A stretch of 64,000 nucleotides of DNA from Rhabditoides inermis (taxonomy: Eukaryota; Nematoda; Chromadorea; Rhabditida; Rhabditidae), in assembly GCA_963966185.1 (NCBI GenBank), contig CAWZYM010000402.1, positions 979,501 to 1,043,500 of the forward strand, in the 5' to 3' direction. A model generated the notes under the pieces. It was given only the letters and a program-made list of their open reading frames with translations. It was not told the DNA's origin and searched no databases. Both the position numbers and the translations under genes were made by a program. Positions 1-13,600 of the stretch are shown here, in pieces; positions within the stretch are counted from its first letter, which is position 1; the number at the start of each line of letters is the position of its first letter.

Positions 1-28
1 ACAAACAAACAAACAACAACACACTTAC

Positions 29-899
29 CTTGAGTTGTCCCTGCCCATCAACGGCGAATATGCGATGGAGGTTGGATAGGAGGAGGGCGCGCAGCACCTG
101 CGACAGAGAACAGTCCTCCCCGATCGTCGACACGCCACGGCTACGCGCGCCCTGCGAAGGCGGTCAGTCATACATCTACAGTTTAAATAAAAGGTTACTG
201 TGAAACAACTATAGATATTCAGCTGCCTGTCGGTTTAATGTCCATGCAAACAACGAGAGAAAAGTGTAAATGAAGAAAAGGTAGCCCACCCTCATCTGGA
301 GCGCGTCTTTCATGGAGATGGAGAGGTCGAGTTTGCGAGAGAAGGCAACAGAGATTGCGTCAAAGTGCGTGTAGACGTCCACCACCTGGGAGGGTACCTC
401 TTCCTCTCTCCTCCCCCCTTTCTCTGTTTCTCTACCCTCTCCCTCTCTCTCTCTCTCTCTCCTATCTCTCTCTCCTCCCTCCTCACCTTCATACTATCAT
501 CCTCGACGACCGGCAGCCCGCTGACCTTGCCGTTGACCAGAATGTCGAGAGCGGAGAAAAGGGGAGTCGACAATCTCACCTGCAGAATATTTTTTTTAAA
601 CTCAAATTCAAATGATTATTCGGAATCGCAATCAGAACCTTAGAACCTGAGATGGTCGTAGACGCAGAAGTTATCCGATCATTCTCATTCTACTACAAAC
701 CCTTTCCGGCAAAAAGACGCAAAATGAAAGTCATCTAAGAATGATGTGAATGTGGTGCGGCCGTGAGACTATTTTATAAGAAACAAAAAAATGGCACCCA
801 CATATTTGATGTCCTTCCACGCGCCGACTCCCAGCGCTCGCACCGATTCCATGAGGTAGGAGGGCTGGGGGAGGTGGCGGCACTAGAGAGAGGGAGGGT

Positions 900-935
<36 letters not shown>

Positions 936-2549
936 AAGGTAGAAAGAATATCACCTCTCATGCGTGCAATATGTACAACATCTGGATAAATATTTGATTG
1001 ATTTGAGAGAGTAGAGGGAGGGAGGGAGGAAGGGAGAGAGGTATAGAGAGATAGAGGAACTACAAACACTCACGGTGCTGACGACATAGTTGAGTAGCCG
1101 CCTGTATGTGAGAATGAACATGCACTGTCCGCTGGCTGGGTCCATCACGGGAAGGCGATGAATGCGCGAGGAGTACATCAGCTCCACCGCACGGTACAGA
1201 CTGCAACGGGGTCCCCCTCTCCTTCTCCCTCTCTCCCTCTCACTCTCTCTCTCTCTCTCTTTTCATCTCACTCAATCCCCAATTCTTTCGGTACATAAAC
1301 TCCTCTTTCATCCTTGCCTCTATCCCGTCTTAACCGGACAGCTCAGAAGATAATCATATCAGATATCAGATATCCCTCTCCCACCTCTCGTTGATGGTGA
1401 TGTGCTTGAACTCTTTGGAGCGCGCCTGTCGCCTCAGAAGATCTGCAAGCGTGTGTCATGTAAATACAAGTTTTGAACTCGTTTTCATGTTAGAAATACG
1501 TACAAATGTCATCTTATTGAAAAAAATCATCTTATTGTATTTCCTTCTATCCCGTGTTTTCACCACAAATGCATATGAATAAAACTATTATTATTTAAAT
1601 AATGGCTCGAGACGTAGATATCGCGCAACACGTTACATCCACAAAAGACTAATATGATCATTGCATTATACAAGTACCGTTCGCTTTAGTTACATTCCAT
1701 ACACCTCCATATGCGAAATTTCAGACTGCGTAATCGCCCCCACCTTTCCACTCTCGAATCGTGGTCTCGTCGATGTCTAGAGTGGAACTGCCTGCAACAG
1801 AAAGGGGGAAATGAGGTCTGTCTCCGGCACTCTCGAAATCGAATCGTATTCAAAGGACGACTAATGTCGTAGTCCACAGAAAGCGACTGCAGATGAGAGG
1901 GTCATTTCCGCGTGGTACCAAAAAAGAGCGCAAACTTCAATGTGGTAATGTCAATGTCAACGACAGCGTTGGATGATGAATGAAACTGTGCTAGAAGGAA
2001 AAGTCAGAGTCAGAGTCAGAGATTTATCCGGAATCGTTATACGTGACATTGCCATCTATCCCACTCACATTGTCCCTGCAATACTGAGCTCTTGAGACCC
2101 AGTTTGACCGATTCTAGCGTGGACTACGTCTTAATACGATATACGTTTCATATAGCCTGCGCCAGAGCGATAGTTTTCGATCTACCTCGCTTGCAGTTCG
2201 AAACACGGTACCATAACCGTCTGCTTCTCTTGTTTTGCGCGCTATTGCTGAGAACTGACTCTCCGTCTTTCTCTGATCTACCCTACCGCGCGCAACTTTA
2301 TTGCGAGCACAGAACTATATACACGTCTTCGTGTTCCATGAACGACTCACACTCTCCCTGCGGCTGTCCCTACATAGGATCTAACATCTTTCTACCATGT
2401 GCGCTTCCCCCTTTCCCACTCACATTCTCCCTGTGTGAGGTTCCAGCGCTGCATGAGCACCATGATATAGTCGGACACAGACAGCACACCGTTGATGTAG
2501 CCCACCCGGCTGTCGTACACCAAGCCGGTGCGAGTCGCTGCGAGGGAAC

Positions 2550-2593
<44 letters not shown>

Positions 2594-3553
2594 TCACAGT
2601 TGTAGATGAGTGCATTGAACGCCTTGCGCACGTCCATGTTGTCGTCGAACACCACAATCTGAATATGCATATTTGTATTTCACTCCCTCTTCTCCCTCCC
2701 TCCCTTCCTCACCTTGTTATTGCTGGCCATCGCGCGATAGCACTGACTCAATTGCAGAAAGTGTGTGTAGATCAACTCTGTGTCGTCTGAAAGCGCAACT
2801 TCAAACAGAGAAAACCGCTTGTCGAAACTTGCGGTCATTTGATAGACAAGAAGTGCAAATACATGAAGAAGCATGGAAGATCACTAGACAAACAGTCGAA
2901 GAAACCACTGATGAGAAGCAGTGATCATAAAAAAGAAGAGCAATACTACAAGAAGAATGCGGGATACAAGTCAGGAAAAGGAAAATGCATAGAACGGGTA
3001 GACTCATGAAAGACGGAGCTTTCTATTTTCAAGAGTATGAAACGAATGGAACGACTCACTGATGGGTACTCGAGTGATCGTCTTGTAGTCGTCGCCTGTG
3101 ATGGTCTCCTGAAACACGTCCTCCGGCACCTCGTCCTCGTCCACGTGACGCGGCACGCACAGGTCACTAGAAGAGGAAATCTCTCTCTCTCCTCTCTCTC
3201 TCTTCGCTCTCTCCCTATCCCTCCCTCCCTCTCTCCCTCCCTCTCTCTCTCGTACACCTTCACTAAACAATGAACGTTTAGATCGATTCTGACAGGATTT
3301 AGAAAGTGAACTAGTATTATAAAGTGTTCCCACCTGTATCCGGCCTTTCCCGCCTCACTGTGAATCGCAGCGAGTCCATCTATCGGCACGTCGCTCTTGT
3401 CAACATAGAAATTGAGGTCGGTGACTGAAAAGTTGATATCAACAAGTATGCAATGTTTTCAGCAGCCCTTCATGAAGCCACTTGCCAAATCCCGGCAATT
3501 TCCCTATCTCTTTAGCTGGGAGCAGTAAAGACAGCAATTGTTCGACGTCTCTT

Positions 3554-3589
<36 letters not shown>

Positions 3590-3960
3590 ACTCTCTTTCG
3601 CTCGCCATTCAATAGAGACGAGAAGAGTAGACATGCACTATTCTCTTCCTCGTTGCGATATCACGGAATCAGCAGCGACCCTACTCTCATGATCGCTGTA
3701 ATCCCACTTTCCCCGCATACAATTGATCTGGTTGAATAACCACAAAGTGGGGTAATTACGCACACAAAATTCTAGTGGAACATTGCAAAACGCATGTAAA
3801 CAAGATGAACCACGGTCGTAAAAAGGCTGATCTAGTTGCACTCACGCTGCGGCGGCTCGAACTGTGTCATCTTGCGGGAGCGCTTGAGAGTGGCGCAAGC
3901 CGAGTGGTCCGCAGCCGCGGCAGGCGGGTCCGCTACCGCGCCGCCGTTCGTTTGCTCCAT
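29..3960 (-). CDS. AMP-activated protein kinase gamma subunit (CBS-domain protein), 3' end outside the window
   Basis: Regulatory gamma subunit of the AMPK heterotrimer, which binds AMP/ADP/ATP through CBS repeats. Exons on the minus strand: 3846-3960, 3334-3424, 3060-3166, 2713-2786, 2598-2658, 2424-2537, 1744-1791, 1385-1442, 1074-1200, 802-864, 487-579, 290-385, 29-151; phases join cleanly and give about 390 residues. The first ~125 residues are a poorly conserved extension. From there CBS1 (IVVFDDNMDVRKAFNALIYN), CBS2 (SSRIHRLPVMDPASG, then MFILTYRRLLNYV), CBS3 (LVNGKVSGLPVVEDD, then VVDVYTHFDAISVA) and the start of CBS4 (SNLHRIFAVDGQGQLK) follow in the family order, with the HRLPV and LHR nucleotide-site motifs. 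A TTTCAG acceptor lies 3 nt before the chosen ATG. The last coding exon(s) lie left of position 1. Family assignment is firm; which nematode gamma paralogue it is cannot be told. Confidence 0.88.
2151..2319. repeat. Dispersed ~170-bp repeat, copy 1 (AMPK gamma intron)
   Basis: Matches 13697-13864 over its whole length at roughly 90 percent identity by eye, same orientation. Shared blocks include TTTTGCGCGCTATTGC and CCATAACCGTCTGC. It lies inside an intron of the AMPK gamma gene. No open frame, target-site duplication or clear terminal inverted repeat was seen, so the class (MITE, SINE or other) is not determined. Confidence 0.75.
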
Positions 3961-3963
3961 ATG

Positions 3964-3969
3964 CTGAAA
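3964..3969 (-). promoter_or_regulatory. Probable spliced-leader acceptor of the AMPK gamma gene
   Basis: TTTCAG on the minus strand, 3 nt upstream of the ATG, with no recognisable upstream coding exon. This is the usual position of a trans-splice site in nematode genes. An unseen 5' UTR exon spliced in cis is the alternative. Confidence 0.55.
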
Positions 3970-4120
3970 CACAGAGAGCGTGTGAAATCGCGAGACACGA
4001 GACGAGGGGAGCGATTGAAATCAGCTGATGGCGACGGAAACGCGTTCAAGTGAAACCGTACAAAAACAGTGGCAACTGACAGAGAACAAGTCAGAACGAG
4101 GAGCGCGCGCTGTTTTTCTC

Positions 4121-4124
<4 letters not shown>

Positions 4125-4199
<75 letters not shown>
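4125..4199. repeat. (CT)n microsatellite
   Basis: About 37 uninterrupted CT dinucleotides, read directly from the sequence. It is the longest perfect CT run in the window and lies upstream of the AMPK gamma gene. Confidence 0.95.
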
Positions 4200-4201
<2 letters not shown>

Positions 4202-4855
4202 AAGGTTGTTTACAGCAGCAGTACTGCGGGCACCCCGTGTGCGAGACGCAATGAGGGAGAAAAAGAGAGAAGAGATATTCGAGGGGCGAGATCAGAAGGG
4301 ATAAGACATATGCTAAGGACAAATCCATATGGATATGAGAGAGCGGGGGATGAGTCTAGACTCGAAGTGTCACACGCTTTTCCTCCCAGCTTTGGCGGGC
4401 GCTTCCGTGGCAGGCGAAAAGCGAGTGGAAAGCGCCTTTCCCACGCGCGCCCCCGAATACACTTGCCATGAGACAATGTGATAAATCCTTTATTCCTTTA
4501 TGCATAGTACAATTTGTCGATATTCAACAGATTGCACACACACATGATCAATCATAATAATAGTGCGCACACAACATGAAACAACAAGCAAATCTCGACG
4601 CCTCAGGGGCAGAGAGAGAGAATTAATAAAAACGCACACACTCGAGAGTGGAGAGAGAGAGAGATGGAGAGACGCGGAATGACACAGATACAATCGCGGT
4701 GGGTGGGAGGAGTAATCGAGAAGTAATAGAGAGAGAGAGACGGCGAGAGAGAGCGTATGTACACTGTGAGACTCCAGACACAAAACGGTATGAGAGAGGG
4801 AGCAGACACGTCGCGAGTGGATGAGAGAGAATGGAACGAATCGATAATCGATCGG

Positions 4856-7409
4856 TCAGAGCATGGGTGGTGGGACGGGTGGGATGGAGGGCGCGCGCTG
4901 GCGCTTCGTCATCAGTTTGCGCTCGCCGTCCGAGAGGTCGGTGAGTGTTTCCTCGCTGACGCTGCGATCGCCCCGAGACGGGGACTCGGCCAACTCCTGC
5001 AACGTGGTTCTATTCCTTTGCTTCTCTTTCTCTCTCCCTCCTCCTCCCCTCTCTCCCTCTCCTCCTGTCTCTGTCTCTCTCACCCATTCTCTTCATATCA
5101 TCATAGTCATAGTAGGACGGAAGTGCACTTTGTAGGAACTGCAGCATGCGCATTCTTCCTACCATCTAGCATCATGATGGTGAATAAATAATCCCCCTCC
5201 CTCTCTCCCTCCCATTCTCCTCATCATATCACCATGTCGAATAAACACTCCATCTTCCCTACCTTATAGTGGTACAGCTGCTGTTTGACGGTGGCGAGCT
5301 CGCTCTGTTGGTCCTGCACCGTCTGCATCAACGCCTTCAGGTGGTTCATCAGCGGAGCCGCGATCGCAGTTAGCTGTGATTTGCATGATTACTTGTTTAC
5401 ATGGTAATCCAAGAAGAGAGAGAGAGAGAGAGAGAGCACCTTGTAGCACGGTACGGCGGGGAGGTTGGGGTCTTGGTCGGCGAGTCGCAGCGCGGTTGAG
5501 CCCGGCTCTCCCTCCTCGTCCTTGCGCGCGTTCATACCTGGAACGTACTCACTACCGTCTCACCACACTCACTACTTACTATCACTCACTACTCACAGTC
5601 ATTCACTATTCATTATCACTCACTACTCACTGCTCACTGCACCACTCACTATTCACTACTCGCGCACTCACTCTGATTTATACTGTCCAAGAGTCGATTG
5701 CCGTGTACGATCGCCGACATGGCGAGTTCGCGGCAGTCGCGACGCTTCAACTCGGTCACACCCATACCACCTGAACAGGTGAGATGAGACCACCCTCTCT
5801 CTCTCTCCCTCTCTCTCTCTCTCTCTCCCCTATCTCTCTATCTCTCTCTCCCTCTCTCTCTACCCCCCTTTCTCTCTCTCTCCTTCTCTCTCTCACCCAG
5901 CAGCTCTCCCAGCTTGTCCAGCTCCTCGATGCGACCTCTCTTATCGCCGGGCAGAAACTCGGCAAGTATCGTATGCTTGTCGAGCAGCGCTTGGAAGATG
6001 ACCTGAAAATCGGTTATACTTTCTTCGAGAGTTCGTTATCTTTAATATATTTAATTACTCATAGTGTTTTGTGTGATGCGGAAATTTCTATGAAAATGAA
6101 TCATGCCACTCTCTCGCGAGTCTTCATGACACCTAGACCCCAGCCGGGACCAGTCAGTCTTCACCTGTCCACCTAGTCACCTGTTCACCTGACCCCCACT
6201 CACCTGGTCGTCCCTCTTTAGCCGCTCGGTCGGCGTGAGCACCGGCTTGGCGTGCTCGAAAATCGTCGGCTGCTGGATCGTGATCTCGTTCGCGTTCACC
6301 AGACGCGGATGAGTCAGCACGTGCACCTGTAATTTGCATATTGAGACCACCCACGACGACCGGACCACCCACGATGACTCCACCCACCTTGGCCATGGTT
6401 CCATCCGCGTTGATACACGTCTCGCCGCTCGATGAGAGATCAAAGTTGCAAGAACTGGAAGGGAAGCGATTTGCAGCTGTTTTTGAAATTGAGTTTTACC
6501 TTCAATTGCTAAAAAAAAAACGAATGAAATTGTGTTCCTATTACACAATCAAAAAATAAGCAAGCAGGTACAAAAAAACATAACCAGCGTGAGTCGTATG
6601 AATATCCAGGATAAAAAATTATATTATATAACCATGAAATTGATATTGAAGTTTGAAGTCATGCGGATACTTTGTCACTGGAAATACTGCGAAATCACCA
6701 CGATAGGCAGAATGATTTTCGATATTCTAAAAAAAAGTCGCGTAATAGTGGAAGGGGGTCGAAAAACACAACAAACACGCATACGCACGCATTCGAAACA
6801 CTCACTCGGATCCCTTGAGACTGCTGGCGTTGTGCTCAATCTGATCGCTCATCAACTTGAACCATCTAAAGTGCACAAGCATGACGTCACGAAGTGTATT
6901 TCGTAAGCAGGGTGATGAACACCAAACAATAAACGACCACCCACGACGCCGCCTCCACACCAACTCACGTTTTCCTCTCGGTCGCAGTCGCCGCGACGAG
7001 TTCGAAAATCTGCGCTCCCGTGTGACTGTTGAAGACGAGGAAAAAGGCGCGCTTGTCGTTGGCCTAGAACATCGTGGGTGGTCATGGCTTCGTGGGTGGT
7101 TCCATACCTTCTCCTTGATGATGAGCGGCGCGAGCGGCAGAATCGGCGTCCACTTTGTCTCCTTTGACGGCTCGAGAAGCTGGAATTGGTGCACGCATAA
7201 ACAACAATCATATTATAAACAATCGTCGGCAATAAGAGCTAGTATACGAATCGAAGCAGCGAGGAGTGGCTTGGCATGAAATATGCTGGGCGGCGAGAAA
7301 ACAAGGCTGTTTAGATGGGCAAGAGGGAGGGAGAGGGAGCAAGAGGGAGAGAGAGGGGGAGAGAGAGGGAGAGAGAGGGGGAGAGGGAGATAGAGGGAGA
7401 GAGAGGGGA

Positions 7410-7448
<39 letters not shown>

Positions 7449-7561
7449 CATCTCTCGGTATATACTCTTGTCGAGATAATGGCACACGCGAAGCTGACAT
7501 CCGGATAGGGGCCTCTTCCCAGTCAAGCCCACACAGCACCCATGGGAGGCGGCATCATAGA

Positions 7562-7612
<51 letters not shown>

Positions 7613-10600
7613 GAGAGTTGTGTGTGACACTAGCAACATCGTGTCCATCAAGTGAGTACGCATCGGCACTACAGTTTAGAATGCGTCACACAACCATGAA
7701 AAGTAGCACCACAGTGGCTAACCCCTCGATAATCCATCAGATATTAATGGAAGAAATGAGACACACAGATAAAGAAAAAAGAGAGGAGAGAGGAGAGAGG
7801 AGAGAGGAGAGAGGAGAGAGGAGAGAGGAGAGAGGAGAGAGGAGAGAGGAGAGAGGAGAGAGGAGAGAGGAGAGAGGAGAGAGAGAGGAGCGTACCTTGA
7901 GCTGCAGCTTGTGACCGTCGCTATGCTTGGTGAGGAGCACCAGCTTGTTCTCCAGCAGTACCACATGCAGCTCCACCATCTTCCCTCGGTTGAATCGACA
8001 CGTCAGCGGACCGTCGTGCACCAGACAGAACCTCAAACCCACGCACGTTATTGTGTTCCAAAACCTCATATCTTATTTCAAACCCTCATAAGCATCCGAC
8101 TCCATCTAACGACTGAAATCGACGAACAAAACAAAACGCTAAGTTTCGATTTTCCAAACTAATCAATAAGCAATCAATACTTTGTGAGATTGAGCGCCGC
8201 GTAGTCGTGCCCGCTAAACTCCTTGTCGAACGGCGTAGTGTCGAGCCGCCGCTGCAGGTCTTCCAATCTGTAAAATAAATCAATAAATCAATAAACTAAT
8301 CAATATACGCACCTTCTCAAGTTCTCGGCGTTTCGCTTGGCGCTATTCACTGCGGAGAGAATGTGCTTGGAGAGAGTGACCGCTTGCAGCACCTTGTCTT
8401 GCTCCTGAAAATCAAAATAAAATAAAATCGATAATCGATAATCGATCAATAATGACCTCCGATGGATCGTTGGTGTACTTGGCGACAGTCTCGAGCAGCA
8501 GCGGGTACTTGACGAGTCGTTGCATCTCTACCGGCAGCATGTCCTACAACGACGTGGGTGGTCTCACGTCGTGGGTGGTCTCTCACCTTGAGTTGGAGCT
8601 TGCGACAGATCGGGTGCGATTCGGCCTCGGTAAGGAAACGCGAGAACGCATCTTCCTTGTCCTTCTTGTACCTGCAAGGAATCGGGATCAGGCTCCGCCC
8701 ACCTAAACTCCGCCTACTCACCTTGCGCGCAAAATGTCGAGCGCGTGATGTTGTTGCTGGCAAAACTGCGCCGTCACCTAAAACCATAAATTAACTTTTT
8801 TTATCAACGCAAGCTTCGTGTCCTCGAGGCCCCGCCCACATTTCGCAATCGCTCGCCGCTCTCTCCGTCAAGCAACGACAGCATGAGGTCTCCCACGTCG
8901 CCGTAGAGTCCGTTGAGGTTGGGATCTCTGAAAAATAGACATAGACGCCGCCCCTTTTAGCCACGCCCACCTCCTCCACGAGTCGACCGCTTTCCGCATC
9001 TTCTTGTTCATCTCCACATGCACATCGAGCAGGTCGCCAATGTTGGCAAAGATCACGTTCACCACTTCCGGAGCAACCTGAATCGATCGATAAGGCAATC
9101 AATAATTCAATAGTCAATCAAAACGCACCACATTCTGTATCAACATTGGCTGGTAGAAGATCTTGTAGAGAATCTTGAGGTTGCGCACGTGGGTGCGCTC
9201 AGTGTGGAACAACTCTGAAAAACGAGGAATGAGCATTTTACAAAGCAAAGAGTGAAGGTGCACCCGGCACCCCGATTCAAGTGAGTATGAGTGCTCTGCG
9301 ATTTTCGAAGGAAGACTATGACATTGCCCAGTGATTTTTGAGCGAAAGTTCGCGGCTACATTCGCCATAATATATCCGTGGGTGCAGACTAAACACACAC
9401 CGTTGATCACTTCCTGCCGTTTCTTCTCCTTGGGTTTGAGGTGGCGAATCACATCCCATCCGACTAGCGATTCGAGCGAGGGAACCTGGAAGAGTAGTGA
9501 CTAGTCTCTCTCCCTCTCCCTCTCTCTCTTTCTCCCCCCCCCCCTCTCTCTCTTTCTCTGTGTATCTCTCTCATATCTTTCTACGTTAATCGGTCCAAAT
9601 AGGACACTGTTTCTAGTATCAACGTGCTTATAATTGGTCACGTACGTTGTAATTGGCTCGCGTATTCTTTCTTTCTGAGAATCACTTTACACTCTTTAGT
9701 CTTTATTTGTTTATCTCTCTTTCTCTGTTTCTCTGTCTCTCTTTCTCACTTTCTGTCTCTCTGTCTCTCTGTCTCTCTGTTTGTCTCTCTTTCCCTCCCT
9801 CTCTCTCTCTACCGTACCTCCGTTTCCACCTCCAGATCGCTGTCACACTCGGCGATACTGCGCGTGTGCGCGTGCTCCATCATCTGTCGAACCTGAAGAG
9901 AGAGAGAGAGATTAGAGAAGGAGAGAGAGAGAGATAGAGAGAGGGAGGGAGAGAGGGAGGGAGAGAGAGAGAGAGAGGGAGAAAGGAGAGAGGGAGAGAG
10001 GGAGAGAGAGATATTCTCCATACCTCCTCCTCCTTCATCGGTGCGTGACTGAACGTGCTGCTTCCGCTCTCGCTCAACAAATCGTAGCGCGAATCGCCCC
10101 GAGACTCCCGAATCGCCACGTGTTGCGTCTGTAATCAGTCAATAAATCAATAAATCAATCATTTATCCGGAATTTATCCGGTGTTATAAGACACTAGATA
10201 CATAGGCAAACGCCCTCTAAACATGTTGTTTACACTTGTTGACTGTGTTAGAAGAAATGTATTACTGTATTTAATGAGAGGAATGACGCAAATTACGGGA
10301 AAGTTACGGTATTTAATACCGTAATATTCCCGTAATTTGCGTAATTGTCATAATGGGCTACTTAATTTGAGAGAAAAATATGTTCCTGTTTCGTATGACG
10401 TAACATCACGTCACTGAGATAGTAGGAAGTGAGTGTTCATGGTAGAAACTGCTCAAGAAACCCTCTTGTGATGAATCTGCCGACTGAGTAGCAGCACTCC
10501 TTACTATCGTCATCCACATCCTCTAGTATCTGTACCGTAACCTAGCCGACTTACGTTGTCATAATGTGTTACTCGAGAATATTCTGTTTCGTATGACGTC

Positions 10601-13600
10601 ACATGACGTCACTCACCTCCTCTAGTTCGTCGGCGGGCGTGAGTACGTGATCGACGCCCCACGACTGCGCACTCACTCGTCCCCTGTGATCGTCCGACAC
10701 CGACAGCGACGACAGCGACGGCACCGGGTCAAGCTGCAATGCGCTTGCGTCAAAAACTTGCGTCATTTCATTGCGGAAGCTCGTTTCCTAGACAATACAC
10801 ACGGCAACCCAGAACTCTCGACGGCCCGTGTGGTTAATTGACAGCGGCGGCTCAAAGGTGTTAATTTAATCAACGACAGTGACCAGAGGTGCGACCACCC
10901 AAGACGCGTGGAACGAGATGATTACATAGTAATGATACAGTTACGATTTGTAAGAAAAATATTGATATTATGAGAAATTAATGCATTAATGTTTTAAAAG
11001 TAGCAAAAAATTTTCTCAGACGTGTTCACTACAACATACCAAAATAAAATACCAAAATAAACTTTAAAAAAAGCTAAACTCTGTCATACATATTAAATAG
11101 AAAAAAAACTCAATCTCGGGAAAACGTGGGCAACACTAAAAACGAAAGTGAAAAGTAGATAACTATATCTACAAAATGGCCAATTTGCTACCGTAGAAAC
11201 ACCGTCCCCAGTGGATTGGCAATGCGAAAAAGTCAAAAAATCATTTCACCAATTACAGCCCTGACGAGAAATAGCCGGAAGTTTGCAAAAGAATAAAAAA
11301 ATGACTCACCCCCGTTCGCATAGAGTGACTGCGGGCGACGCTCGGTCGATCGTGAAGGTCGTTGCCGATTCCGGAATCCGACGACGCCGACTTGCCCGTT
11401 GTCTCGGGTGGTTGCGCGGCGGCGGCGGCGCGCGAAGGAGTGCCGACGCGGACAGACTCACTCAAAGCAGAAGATAGAAATGATGAAAGACAGGTTCACC
11501 TACCGCGCCTGCTGTTCGGGTCTCGATTCGAGCAACGACGAATCGCGCTTCTCATCGTCCACACCCACTTTCGACTTGGCCTAGAATATTTTTTGGGACA
11601 TGAACGTACACCACGTCACAGTCTGTAAACAGGTGAAAAAATGGACATGTAAATGATTCACTTGTCCCGCACTCGTTACACCAAACTCTTTATTATGATC
11701 ATCCATGTTTCGAGTGTCGGTTCATTCTCTCACTCAGCCCATTCCTCTCTAACTTTCGTGGATATGCGCACACACCTTTCCCTTAGTCTTGACAGTGGCC
11801 GGATAGCAGGCGTCCGTAAGTGACGCTGTGCAGTTCTTGTGCACCACCACGTCACAGTCTGTAAACAGGTAAACGAACCATGTAAACAAGAAAACAAGTG
11901 ACTCACTAGCACAAAAGTAGGCGTAGGGCTGGATGCCGCAGATGGGCTCGCTGCACTGGTAGCAGTAGTGCACGACCGACACGGCGCAGTAGGAAAACAC
12001 GTGGTCCTTCACCTGAAACGTGACGTCATAACACGTATCATTCTTTGCTTGCTTCGATATCTAATCCTATCCAATTAGATTTAAATAAATGCAACAATTA
12101 TGCGTGGTTGCGATGTGAAGGCAATTATGCGGAAACATCACTCGTACTCATGCAAATTACATAATACAGTGTAATACAACGATCAACGCCAAAAGAGAGC
12201 GCTTCTTTGTGATGTTGCGTCATATGCAGTAATCGTATGCGGAACCCTATTTTCTCACAAAACTATCCGTGTTTCGTCCAAAGCCCCGGATTCTACCCCT
12301 GTGATGTAAATAATGGCCTGAAATGTCGTAAGGTTACGTGATAAAGGTGATACGTAGATGATAGATCGCACCTGCACAGTCTTCTTGGCGTGAGTGCGGT
12401 TGCTCTTGAACTTGCCGCCCTTCTCCTTGGCGACAAAGGTCGGGATGCGGTCGAGCACGCGCTCCGTCAGACCGCTCGGCTTTGGCGGCATCACAACCTA
12501 CAAAAGAATAGTTGAATTTATCTGAAATCAGCACGTGGCAATGTAATTTACGCTAAGGTCATATGCGGCCCTGTTTCTCACAAAAAATGATAACTGATAA
12601 AAAAAACTGTACTTACCCTGAGCAGTGTCGCCACACCAGACGCCAGCGCCTGCGTGCGAGAGTCGGCAGCGTCCAGGTCGGGACTCGACGAGATCAGCTG
12701 GTCAATGGTGCGCGAGAGGTTCTGAAGAAGCAGCAGAGTGAGACCACCCACGACGCCGAGAGAGAGAGAAAGATCCACTCACCTGCTCGGCGAATCGCAA
12801 CTGAGCGGGCGGGTCGTGCAGGAGAGCGTTGAGCTGTTGGGGGTCGAAAAATGTGGAGAGTCCTGGTGACACATAGTTAGACATGGTTCGGCACACACAC
12901 GCGCGCCGTTCGATACAATGAGTGTGTGAGTGAGCGAGCGAGAGATCTGCGAGATTGCAATATTGCACCTGCCGGCGGCGGCGGCGGCGGCAGCGGAACT
13001 GTCAGAGTGATTGAGGGAAACATGCCTTATGAATCGCGTCTCGACGTCTCTCTCCTTCCTTTTTCTATTTGTCTGTCTCTCCCGGGGAAAGAGCTACTGT
13101 GACAATAATAGTCACTCGAGGCGTTGACCGCTTCGCTCACAAACACGTATTCAACGTTAACGAGAAACAATTAAGCGAGTTAGACGGGAGAGAAGGCTCA
13201 ATCACTACGCTACAACTTATCCAGCCGTCACTGTTTTCATAAGTATCAAACTCAAGTGTGAATCACACTCAATCAGTGAGTGCATGTGGATTTCTATGAC
13301 GCGCCAAGCTTCTTGTACAAGGAAATCTCTCGAACGTTCCTTTGCAACGTCGAAAAAGTCGCGTTTCCACCTGACATGTTCTGTTGTCGGATATATGAGT
13401 AAAACATTCACGAGACCGAGACGCAGACATAAACTACAACAATTCAAAAAATAAATACTGATTTCAACAAAAAAACGGGACTCACCCATTTTGATCTTGT
13501 GCCGAAAGTCGGCCATCAACTGAAAAGACAAAAAATAGTGCGATGACGTCATAAACGTGATGGTGACGTCACGCACCTGGTTGATGTCGGTGGTGGCTCG

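Larger units (their letters stand above)
3961..4855. other. Intergenic region between the AMPK gamma start and the RhoGEF stop
   Basis: Holds the AMPK gamma upstream region and the RhoGEF 3' flank. The only conspicuous structure is an uninterrupted CT run at about 4125-4199, with smaller GA runs near 4650 and 4730. The long open frames across the CT run are repeat artefacts. No further gene is visible. Confidence 0.6.

Noticed and set aside
2070..2076. 7-nt microexon candidate in AMPK gamma (between GCAG and GTGAGT)
   Set aside because: It would break the frame between exons 2424-2537 and 1744-1791, which join directly in phase; it is better read as a decayed copy of the exon 6 donor.
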